Below are positions 1 to 6,659 of a DNA stretch of 10,216 nucleotides, one piece after another. Under the pieces are notes generated by a model. The model searched no databases. It was not told the origin of the DNA and was given only the letters and a program-made list of their open reading frames with translations. Each line of letters begins with the position of its first letter. The stretch's first letter is position 1. The DNA lies in NCBI GenBank assembly GCA_044359885.1, contig JBIKLI010000145.1, positions 1-10,216 of the forward strand. Reading direction: 5' to 3'. A program made the translations under genes and the position numbers. Source of the stretch: CAIOSQ01 sp044359885 (GTDB taxonomy: Bacteria > Pseudomonadota > Alphaproteobacteria > CACIAM-22H2).

Positions 1-138
1 GCCGCCGGAGAGGCGCGTGGCCTCCATCTCCAGCCCGAACGGCATCTCGGGCAGGATCGCGTTCTGCACGAACCAGCTTTCCAGGATCGTGTTGGCGGTA
101 TGCTCGTTGGTGATCAGGGACAGCGTACGCATCGTCAT
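1..138 (-). CDS. N-terminal fragment of an unrecognised protein, truncated by the window edge
   Basis: Only the first 46 codons are present; the reading frame is still open at base 1. The peptide begins MTMRTLSLITNEHTANTI and continues with an aromatic/acidic stretch (SWFVQNAILPEMPFG). I do not recognise the family from this much. It lies 94 bp downstream of the glycosyltransferase at 233-1147 on the same strand, so it is probably co-transcribed and may belong to the same glycosylation locus. Start choice is uncertain. A GAAGG Shine-Dalgarno-like stretch sits only 2 bases before the ATG at 138 but 8 bases before the second in-frame ATG at 132, which makes MRTLSLITNEH a better-spaced start. 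No signal peptide or membrane segment is evident in the visible part. Confidence 0.6.
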   Translation of the reverse strand, partial: MTMRTLSLITNEHTANTILESWFVQNAILPEMPFGLEMEATRLSGG

Positions 139-232
139 GGCCTTCGGTTCGGTTGCCTGCCAACCGCGATCGCGTGCCGGCAATGTGGCCGCCCGGCGCG
201 GCCGGCGCCAGCGGCATGTCGCCCGACGGCGA

Positions 233-1147
233 TCACGGGTCGGTGGCGTCGAGGCTGCAGGCCCGGGCGACGGGGTCCAGGCTCCAGCGGTTGAGCGCCG
301 CGACCTGAAGGCGGCGCAGCGCGGGGTTGCGGAACAGCTTCAGATGGCCGTGGAACACGCCGCCGGCCATCGTCACCTTGCCCTCGAAGATCTCGTGCTG
401 CGAGGTCTCGGGCGAGGTGGCGTGCAGCAGCACGGCCCGCTCGGTGCCGACCTGTATGTCCCCGTCCCGGCCGGGCTGCGCCATGGCCAGCAGCGGGCCA
501 TGGACGTTCCAGCGCGCCGCCGGCACCTGCAGGACGCGGCAGCGCCCCGTATGCGCCAGCAGATTGAACGCGTTCTGCTCGAACAACGCATGGACAGGCA
601 TCGCGTCGGCCAGATCCCGCCACGCTTCCAGCGTGCGACGGTCGCCGATCGCGACGAAGCCCGTGTTGAGATAGGCCATGTTCTCGCCGATCCCCGCCGC
701 CGCCAGCGCGTCCTGGAACGGGCGCATGGCGAGGCGGCGGCAGGCTTCGGCGATCGAGGCGACGCCCGCGTCGGCGCAGATCGCGGCCGCGAATCCGCCG
801 GCGGACAGCGACGTGCCCAGCTCCGCCAGCGCCGCGACGGGGTCGTCGGCGACGATCATGTCGCAGTCGATCCACACCAGCAGGTCGGCATCGAGGCTGG
901 CGGTGTAATCCGCCAGCGACGCCTTGTAGAGGAACGGGTGCAGGCCGGATGCCAGCCGGCCGGGACGCGGCAGCAGCCATCCGGCGTCACGCAGCATGCC
1001 CGCCTGACGGTCGCCCAGACCGAAGTCGCAGATGCGAAACATCCCCGTCCAGCCAGCCTCGACCAGCGACTGGCGCAAGGCACCGGCCATCAGCAGGAAC
1101 TTCGCGTCCGCGCCGGTGACGATCGCGATCCGGGGGGCTTGCGGCAT
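233..1147 (-). CDS. GT-A fold glycosyltransferase (GT8-like / nucleotide-diphospho-sugar transferase)
   Basis: A 304-aa protein, probably a cytoplasmic sugar-nucleotide-dependent glycosyltransferase. Seen in the sequence: a Rossmann-like opening strand (RIAIVTGADAKFLLMAGAL, residues 6-24); a DxD-type metal/nucleotide motif VWIDCDMIV with D94 and D96; the downstream signature YLNTGFVAI (N161, G163), which in GT8-like enzymes follows the donor site; then FEQNAFNLL (E190-Q191-N192) and a late histidine in LLHAT (H242) of the kind that helps bind the metal. This order is typical of GT-A enzymes such as GT8, so fold and general activity are well supported, but sugar and acceptor cannot be read. 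The ATG at 1147 is preceded by GGAAAG with about 8 bases of spacing. The frame stays open upstream to 1408, but that extension is Arg/Pro-rich and looks non-coding. The gene is divergent from the TPR gene at 1454 and leads into the partial gene at 1-138. Confidence 0.85.
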   Translation of the reverse strand: MPQAPRIAIVTGADAKFLLMAGALRQSLVEAGWTGMFRICDFGLGDRQAGMLRDAGWLLPRPGRLASGLHPFLYKASLADYTASLDADLLVWIDCDMIVADDPVAALAELGTSLSAGGFAAAICADAGVASIAEACRRLAMRPFQDALAAAGIGENMAYLNTGFVAIGDRRTLEAWRDLADAMPVHALFEQNAFNLLAHTGRCRVLQVPAARWNVHGPLLAMAQPGRDGDIQVGTERAVLLHATSPETSQHEIFEGKVTMAGGVFHGHLKLFRNPALRRLQVAALNRWSLDPVARACSLDATDP

Positions 1148-1453
1148 GGCTGGGCTTTCCGGTGGGTTGTCGGATCCGCGGCCGGCGTCGTTCCCGGGTC
1201 CCCGGGAGGCCGGGGGGCGTCCGCGTCGTCGTCGCGCGCGGCGACGATCCCCCGGGCGGATGTTTCGCGTCAACGCGCGCGATGGTCGGCCCGGGCGGGC
1301 GGCGTCGCGTGCCCGGGCGACAGGCGATGCTGGACTTGGCGCATCGAATCTGCGGCTATCGGCCCACGATCCGGCGATGCGCGCGTGCCCACGATATCCC
1401 TTGTCCACCCGTCCGGGCCGCCTGCCGGCCCGGCCGTCGCCGGGCGTGGCGAC
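1148..1453. other. Divergent intergenic region between two glycosyltransferase genes
   Basis: A 306-bp spacer separates the start of the minus-strand glycosyltransferase from the start of the plus-strand TPR glycosyltransferase, so promoters for both must lie here or overlap the genes. I see no convincing -35/-10 pair in either direction. There is a small inverted repeat around 1227-1250 (TCGTCGC / GCGACGA about a GC-rich loop) and several short C/G runs. Frames are open across it on both strands, as is usual in GC-rich DNA, but the predicted peptides are Arg/Pro/Gly-rich and carry no domain. An in-frame GTG at 1385 could extend the TPR protein by 23 residues; I consider this less likely than the ATG at 1454. 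Confidence 0.5.
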
Positions 1454-3634
1454 ATGACCGGGTCTGACGACCCGTCATCCTGGCCGGCGCGCCTCGCGGC
1501 GGTGCTGGCGCATCACGGCCGCGGCGCGTTCGACGTCGTCGAACGCGAGACGCGCGAATTGCTGGCGGCACGGCCCGGCTCGGTCGCGCTGTGGAACCTG
1601 CTGGGGGCCGCGTGCCAGGCGCAGGGGCGGCGGGACGCGGCGGCGGCGGCGTTCCTGCGGGCGGTCGAACTGGATCCGCTTTATGCCGATGCCCACAACA
1701 ATCTGGGCACCGTGCTTCAGGAGGCCGGCGACCAGGACGGGGCGATCGCGGCCTATCGGCGCGCGATCGCGATCCGCGCGGACCACGCCGATGCGCACAA
1801 CAACATGGGCAATGCGCTGGCGGCGGGCGGCGACGCGGCGGGCGCGATCGCGGCCTTCGCGCGCGCGGTCGCGGCGCGGCCGGGCTTCGCGCTGGCGCAT
1901 CTGAACATGGGCAATTTGCTGCACCGCCAGGGGCGTCACGACGAGGCGATCGCGGCCTATCGCGCCGCGATCGCGGCTTCGAAGACGCTGGCGGCGGCCT
2001 ATCACGGCATCGGCAACGCGCTGCATGCCAAGCGCGACCATGGCAACGCGCTGGCCTTCCTGCAATACGCGCTCGCGCTGCAGCCCGGGCATGCCGAGGC
2101 GCTCAACGACATGGGCGTCGTGCGGCGGGCGCTGGGCGATCTCGATGGCGCGATCGACGCCTTCCGGCGGGCGATCGCGATCCGGCCGGCGCTGGCCGCC
2201 GCCCATGCCAATCTGGCGGGGGCGTTGCAGGCCAAGGGCGCGACCGGCGAAGCGATCGCGGTCTGCCGCCAGGCCGTCGCGATCCAGCCCGGCGATGCCC
2301 AGATCCATGTCGCCCTGGGCAATGCCTTGCATGGCGACGGCCAGCACGACGCGGCGATCGCCGCCTATCGCGACGCGCTGGCGATCGACCCGGATGACGC
2401 CGCCGCGCACGGCAATCTGGGCGCGGCGCTCGATGCGACGGGCCGGTTCGCCGAGGCGGTGGCCGCGTTGCGGCACGCGCTGGCGCTGCGGCCGGATTTC
2501 GTGGGCGCGCAGAGCAATCTGGGGACCGCGCTCAAGGGGCTCGGCGATCTCGATGGCGCGGTCCAGGCCTTCCGGCGGGCGATCGCGCTCGATCCCGGGC
2601 ATCTGGAGGCGCAGAACGGTCTTGCCACCGTGCTGCAGGCGCAAGGCGACATGCCCGGCGCGCTGGCGGCCTATGATCGGGCGCTGGAGATCGCGCCGGA
2701 CAATGCGGATGCGCAGTGGAACCGGGCCTGGGTGGCGCTGCTGCTGGGCGATTATCGCTCAGGCTGGGCGGGATATGGGGCGCGCTGGCGCAAGACCGAT
2801 GCGCGGCCCCGGCGGCCGTCGCAGAAGCCGGAATGGACCGGCGCCCAGCCGGTCGCCGGGCGGCGTGTCCTGCTCTGGGGCGAGCAGGGGCTGGGTGATC
2901 AGATCCAGTTCTGCCGCTATGCGCCGCTGGTCGCGGCGATGGGGGGCCGCGTGATGCTGGAGGTCGATCCGCCCCTGGTGCGTCTCATGTCCGGGCTGCG
3001 TGGCATCGAGTCGGTGGCGGGCAGGAACGCCCCGGTTCCGGACGACGCGATCGATCTCCATGCCCCGCTGATGAGCCTGCCGCGGGCCTTGGGCACGACG
3101 CTGGAGACCGTCCCCGCCGCAATCCCCTATCTCTTCGCGGAGCCGGCCGAGGTCGCGGCCTGGCGGGATGTTCTGGCCGCCCGGGCAGTGCCGCGCATCG
3201 GCCTCGTCTGGTCGGGTTCGGCGCGCAACGGCAACGACCGCAGCCGCAGCATCCCTCTGGCGCGTCTGTTGCCGCTGCTCGACTTCCCCGCCGAATTCCA
3301 CGCGCTGCAGCGGGAGTATCGCGACGCGGATCTCGCGACGATGGCGGCCGATGGACGCATCCGTCGGCACGACGCGGATTTCGCGCAGACCGCAGCGCTG
3401 GTCGCGTGCCTGGATCTGGCGATCTGCGTCGACACCAGCCTTGCACATCTGGCCGGCGCGCTGGGCAAGCCGGTCTGGATCATGCTGGCGCATGCGCCGG
3501 ATTTCCGCTGGATGACGGGGCGCGATGATTCGCCCTGGTACCCGTCGGCGCGGCTGTTCCGGCAGACGCGCCCGGGGGATTGGGACGGCGTCGTCGAGCG
3601 GATCGGCGCGGCGTTGCGCGCAGGATTCGGGTGA
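1454..3634 (+). CDS. TPR-repeat protein with C-terminal GT9-like (GT-B) glycosyltransferase domain
   Basis: A 726-aa two-part protein. Residues 43-416 are eleven consecutive 34-residue tetratricopeptide repeats without a single gap, matching the TPR consensus (for example DAHNNLGTVLQEAGDQDGAI). Degenerate repeats flank the array on each side. Residues about 460-726 form a heptosyltransferase-like GT-B domain: WGEQGLGDQIQF (475-486), GLVWSGS (583-589), VDTSLAHLAGALGKPVW (659-675) and DSPWYPSARLFRQ (692-704). In such proteins the TPR array usually holds a protein partner or substrate and the GT domain transfers a sugar; donor and acceptor are unknown here. The ATG at 1454 is chosen because the open frame further upstream is low-complexity and runs antisense to the neighbouring gene. 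It has a poor Shine-Dalgarno sequence, so the start is less certain than the rest. The gene is convergent with the GT41-like gene and ends 70 bp before a palindromic repeat pair that could terminate both. Confidence 0.88.
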   Translation: MTGSDDPSSWPARLAAVLAHHGRGAFDVVERETRELLAARPGSVALWNLLGAACQAQGRRDAAAAAFLRAVELDPLYADAHNNLGTVLQEAGDQDGAIAAYRRAIAIRADHADAHNNMGNALAAGGDAAGAIAAFARAVAARPGFALAHLNMGNLLHRQGRHDEAIAAYRAAIAASKTLAAAYHGIGNALHAKRDHGNALAFLQYALALQPGHAEALNDMGVVRRALGDLDGAIDAFRRAIAIRPALAAAHANLAGALQAKGATGEAIAVCRQAVAIQPGDAQIHVALGNALHGDGQHDAAIAAYRDALAIDPDDAAAHGNLGAALDATGRFAEAVAALRHALALRPDFVGAQSNLGTALKGLGDLDGAVQAFRRAIALDPGHLEAQNGLATVLQAQGDMPGALAAYDRALEIAPDNADAQWNRAWVALLLGDYRSGWAGYGARWRKTDARPRRPSQKPEWTGAQPVAGRRVLLWGEQGLGDQIQFCRYAPLVAAMGGRVMLEVDPPLVRLMSGLRGIESVAGRNAPVPDDAIDLHAPLMSLPRALGTTLETVPAAIPYLFAEPAEVAAWRDVLAARAVPRIGLVWSGSARNGNDRSRSIPLARLLPLLDFPAEFHALQREYRDADLATMAADGRIRRHDADFAQTAALVACLDLAICVDTSLAHLAGALGKPVWIMLAHAPDFRWMTGRDDSPWYPSARLFRQTRPGDWDGVVERIGAALRAGFG
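2132..2590 (+). repeat. Near-identical DNA segments inside the TPR array (TPR 6 and TPR 10)
   Basis: Bases 2132-2182 and 2540-2590, encoding LGDLDGAIDAFRRAIAI and LGDLDGAVQAFRRAIAL, match at 46 of 51 positions by direct comparison, including silent positions. They lie exactly four repeats (408 bp) apart in the same phase. This is higher nucleotide identity than the TPR consensus alone requires and suggests duplication or gene conversion within the array. Confidence 0.75.
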
Positions 3635-3704
3635 GGGGGGCGCGAGGGCCCGGCTGCACAGGGGTGGGGATCGAGGTGGCTGGCGTGTCGTCTGGCAGCA
3701 ATCG

Positions 3705-3733
3705 GGGGTCCGGCCCCGTTGGGGTCAGACCCC
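3705..3733. terminator. Palindromic repeat pair between convergent genes; candidate bidirectional terminator/REP copy
   Basis: Two 13-bp units separated by GTT: a degenerate GGGGTCCGGCCCC (3705-3717) and a perfect GGGGTCAGACCCC (3721-3733). Each unit is itself palindromic, and the pair can fold into one long GC-rich hairpin. It sits between the 3' ends of the convergent TPR and GT41-like genes, where a bidirectional terminator would be expected, although there is no U-tract. Bases TCA at 3725-3727 within the second unit supply the TGA stop of the minus-strand GT41-like gene. The preceding bases GCAATCGGGGGTC (3698-3710) are identical to those before the copy at 8305, showing that this is a dispersed element and not a chance hairpin. 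Confidence 0.7.
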
Positions 3734-5440
3734 TGAACCCTCGGGCATGGGGCGGACGAGGGCGTGGAGGATGGCGCCGATCTGGGCCGCGTGGTCGGCG
3801 GCGTCCAGGAAGCGTGGCCGGTCCCGCATGCGCCGGCGCACCTGTTCGGCGATCGCGGCGCGAAGAACGGGTTTGGTGCCCAGGAAGACCGCCAGGTCGC
3901 AATACTCGCGGGCATCCTTCGCGGCGAGGTCCGGCAGGCCGAGATCGTCGAGGATCGCCGCGCCCTGCTGGCTGCGCTGGAACCCGCCGCGCATGGCGAT
4001 CGCCGGGACCCCGAGTTCCAGCGGGTCGATGATCGTGTTGGCGCCGCCATAGGGGAAGGAATCGAGATAGACGTCGGCCAGCGCCAGGACCGCCTTGACG
4101 TTGCCGCGCGAGTTCAGCGGCTGGAGGAATTTGACCCGGTCCGGATCGACGCCCTGGGTGGCGAGGTCGGCGCGCACACGGGCCTCGAACAGCTGGCGCG
4201 GATTGTTTCGTTCCCAAGCGCCGCCATAGGGATAGGTCACCAGGACGGCGCCGGGCGTCCGGGCCAGGATCCGGGCCCAGGCCATGCGTGTCTCCGGGCC
4301 GATCTTGACCATGTTGGCGCCCGAGGCGAAGACCACCGCCTCCGCCGGGATGCCAAGCCGCGCGCGGTCCAGCGGCGGCGATGGCGACGGCGCGAGGCTG
4401 TAATCGAAGCACAGCCCGGTGCCGCGCAGCCGCAGCAGCCGCTCCGTGTAGCGCGCCTGGGGGTCCGGCGATGCCTCGGCGAGATCGCCGGACAGGAAAT
4501 GATCGATCGTCGGGATCCCGGTCGATGTCGGCGAGCAGCAGTTGGCGATCTGCACCGGGGCCAGACGGTGCAGCGCCAGGAAGAAGCTGCTGTTCTGGAC
4601 GGCGGTGACGTTGGTCGCGAAGACCAGCACGTCGAGGCCCAGATCGCGGATCCGCGCGACCTGGTCGCGCAGATGCGTGGGCAGGACGAGCGCATGCTCG
4701 GCGTGCTGCGCGACGGCGATGCCATGCGGGTCCAGGTCGAACGGGTGCTGCGACAGCAGCCAGACCTCGAAGTTCGCGCGATCGAGATGGCGGAACAGCG
4801 GCAGGGTCACGAAGGTCTCGGTGCGCGCCGAGGCGTCGTTGCAGAGGATGCCCAGGCGGATGCGGCCGCCGGCGGGGCGGGGCGCGAGGCCCGGGTCCAG
4901 ATCGAAGCCGCGCCCCATCAGGAAACGGCGCGCGATTTCGGCGCGCTTGGCGAAAAGGGACCGCAGGTCGGCCTGCGCGAAATAGGCGGCGACGAACAGG
5001 CATTCGGCCACGAAGGCGACCACTGCCGGATGGCGCGGGTCGCGCCGCGCGGCGACCAGGATCCTGTCGGTGACCTGCTCCAGGAAACGCGCATAGGCCT
5101 CCGCGTCGCCGTCCTGCAGGAAGACGCGCGGCCGGACGATGGCGGCGCGCAGCAGCGCGAGGCCCAGCTCGCCCAGCGCCGCGTAGTCCAGGGTCATGCC
5201 GATCCTGAACGGGGCCTCGTGCAGCAGCCGCACCATGAACCCCGGAAAGGATGCCGGCGCCACGCCATGCGCCGCCAGGATCCGCATCCCCGCGGCGCGG
5301 TCCGCCTCCGGGTCGAGCATCGACGGTCCCGCTTCGAGCAGGCGGACATAGGCCGCGAAGACCGGCGCCGCGGCGAAGGCGGCGATGTCGCCTCGCCAGG
5401 TCAGGATCGCCGCGGCGACGGCCGCTTTCGTGTCTTCCAT
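3725..5440 (-). CDS. GT41-family glycosyltransferase (O-GlcNAc transferase / HMW1C-like), without TPRs
   Basis: A 571-aa protein whose C-terminal two thirds resemble the catalytic region of O-linked GlcNAc transferase and HMW1C, GT-B enzymes that glycosylate proteins in the cytoplasm. Seen: RIRLGILCNDASA (193-205), equivalent to the first GT-B lobe; CCSPTSTGIPTIDHFLSGD (301-319), matching the OGT stretch where a small loop precedes MDYIITD; FASGANMVKIGPE (371-383), aligning with OGT FNQLYKIDP so that K379 takes the place of the UDP-binding lysine; and ADVYLDSFPYGGANTIIDPL (455-474), where D460 corresponds to the nucleotide-contacting Asp. The N-terminal ~190 residues are predicted helical but not recognisable TPRs, as in HMW1C. 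An OGT-type catalytic His is not obvious in the 196-212 segment. The ATG at 5440 has AAGGG four bases upstream. It is the last gene of the minus-strand set, 94 bp after the fucosyltransferase-like gene, and its stop lies inside a palindromic repeat. Acceptor unknown. Confidence 0.85.
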   Translation of the reverse strand: MEDTKAAVAAAILTWRGDIAAFAAAPVFAAYVRLLEAGPSMLDPEADRAAGMRILAAHGVAPASFPGFMVRLLHEAPFRIGMTLDYAALGELGLALLRAAIVRPRVFLQDGDAEAYARFLEQVTDRILVAARRDPRHPAVVAFVAECLFVAAYFAQADLRSLFAKRAEIARRFLMGRGFDLDPGLAPRPAGGRIRLGILCNDASARTETFVTLPLFRHLDRANFEVWLLSQHPFDLDPHGIAVAQHAEHALVLPTHLRDQVARIRDLGLDVLVFATNVTAVQNSSFFLALHRLAPVQIANCCSPTSTGIPTIDHFLSGDLAEASPDPQARYTERLLRLRGTGLCFDYSLAPSPSPPLDRARLGIPAEAVVFASGANMVKIGPETRMAWARILARTPGAVLVTYPYGGAWERNNPRQLFEARVRADLATQGVDPDRVKFLQPLNSRGNVKAVLALADVYLDSFPYGGANTIIDPLELGVPAIAMRGGFQRSQQGAAILDDLGLPDLAAKDAREYCDLAVFLGTKPVLRAAIAEQVRRRMRDRPRFLDAADHAAQIGAILHALVRPMPEGSGV

Positions 5441-5534
5441 TTGCCCTTTCGCGCGCCGCCTGCCTTGCCGCGCGCGCCGACTATGGCCTCCGTTCGCGGG
5501 CCTGTCGACGCCGCGGCGCGGCGCGGCCCCGCGC

Positions 5535-6659
5535 TCACCAGTCGTGCAGGAACAGGCTGCGCCGCGCCAGCGCGTCCTGGGTCATCAGGAAGAACCGGTT
5601 CTCCGGCCAGTCCTTGAGATGCCGGATGCCGGTCGAGACGTTCGACATGCCGTTGCCCAGGAACACGTCGCAGCGCGCGGCGAACCAGCAATCCAGGATG
5701 ATCTGGCGGCCCAGCGCGCTGGACGCCGCGCCGTCCAGATGGACGCCCGTCGTCGCGTCGGCGCGCCGGACGTCGTTCGCGGCGACGCGATCGCCCCAGC
5801 GCTGCCGGAACGCCGCCAGCACCGACAGCTGATCGGTCAGCAGGAAGATGCCGAGCCCCTCGTTGGCGCGCAGGATCTGGGCGATGATCGCGTCGTAATC
5901 GCGGTTGACCTGGGCCAGGGCCGGCGCCTCGCGGATCTTGTCCGTGCCGCGCACATGCACGGCCAGCCATTGCCGGCCGGCCATATGCCGCGTCCATTGC
6001 GCGTCGATCGCCCGGGCGATGGGCGCTTTCAGCCGGATTCGTTCGGTCACGATCCGGCGATAGATCGCCGCCAGGGACAGGCCATGCAGGCGGTGCCCGC
6101 GCGGGATCCAGGGCAGCAGATCGGCCACGCCCAGATGGAAGTCGCTGACCACGACGTCCTCGTGGCGCCCCAGAAGGTCCAGCGCGGCGGCACGGCTGCC
6201 CGGGCCCTGCCATTTCGCCAGATCCTCGGCGGCGAGGTTGCCGCGATGCCATTTCGCGGGAAAGAAGCTCGCCGCCGCCGCCAGATCGCCGAAGCGGGCG
6301 GCGGAGACCGGCTCGAAGAAATTCGCGAAGGCGTCGTCGTCGTCCGGATCGCGGTAGCGGCTGTTGATGCCCCAGCGCACGACCGGGATGCGGCCGGTCA
6401 GCTCGGCCAGCAGCAGCGCGCCCAGCACATGGTCCAGATCCGACCAGAAGCCGGCCCCCCAGGCCTTGATCAGCAGATGGCGCGGGCGCGCGTCGGGATA
6501 CCGGCCCATCGCGCCGATGCCGGCGCGCGCGGCGATCCCTTCCAGCAGCGACAGCGCCGTCGCGTCGCCCGGATCCTGGTCCAGCGCCGCGCGGACCAGG
6601 ATGTCGGCCTTCTGCAGATTGCCGCGTTCCAGGGCCGCTCGCGCGTCGGCCAGGGTCAT
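5535..6659 (-). CDS. Fucosyltransferase-like (GT23/NodZ-type) glycosyltransferase with short N-terminal TPR-like segment
   Basis: A 374-aa protein. Residues 2-46 (LADARAALERGNLQKADILV and following) read as a single TPR-like helix pair. From about residue 60 the domain resembles α-1,6-fucosyltransferase/NodZ-type GT-B enzymes: WGAGFWSDLDHVLGALLLAE (67-86), a Gly-rich entry loop; the hallmark WLAVHVRGTDK (231-241), equivalent to HVRRTDK, in which the Arg contacts the GDP-sugar; IFLLTDQ (271-277), similar to the LATDD segment; and DVFLGNGMSNVSTGI (331-345) near the end. GDP-fucose is the usual donor in those families; here that is inference, and the second Arg of the motif is Gly. The start ATG at 6659 overlaps the stop of the upstream TPR gene as ATGA, which fixes the start and implies translational coupling. 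A longer open frame upstream in this register is antisense-like noise inside the TPR gene. Confidence 0.8.
   Translation of the reverse strand: MTLADARAALERGNLQKADILVRAALDQDPGDATALSLLEGIAARAGIGAMGRYPDARPRHLLIKAWGAGFWSDLDHVLGALLLAELTGRIPVVRWGINSRYRDPDDDDAFANFFEPVSAARFGDLAAAASFFPAKWHRGNLAAEDLAKWQGPGSRAAALDLLGRHEDVVVSDFHLGVADLLPWIPRGHRLHGLSLAAIYRRIVTERIRLKAPIARAIDAQWTRHMAGRQWLAVHVRGTDKIREAPALAQVNRDYDAIIAQILRANEGLGIFLLTDQLSVLAAFRQRWGDRVAANDVRRADATTGVHLDGAASSALGRQIILDCWFAARCDVFLGNGMSNVSTGIRHLKDWPENRFFLMTQDALARRSLFLHDW

Noticed and set aside
17..1453. Long open frame extending the TPR protein upstream by about 480 residues
   Set aside because: It is antisense to a well-supported glycosyltransferase (233-1147), is Arg/Gln/His-rich and has no domain; typical of GC-rich shadow frames.
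1740..2620. High density of GCGATCGC octamers (HIP1-like)
   Set aside because: They coincide with the repeated Ala-Ile-Ala codons of the TPR consensus and are explained by coding constraint plus codon bias.
139..5534. Two intergenic gaps of exactly 94 bp (139-232 and 5441-5534)
   Set aside because: The sequences show no similarity by eye; the equal length is probably coincidence.
3764..5617. 617-codon plus-strand open frame opposite the GT41-like gene
   Set aside because: Composition (Arg/Gln/Gly/Asp-rich, no motifs) is that of an antisense shadow; the minus strand carries aligned GT41 motifs.
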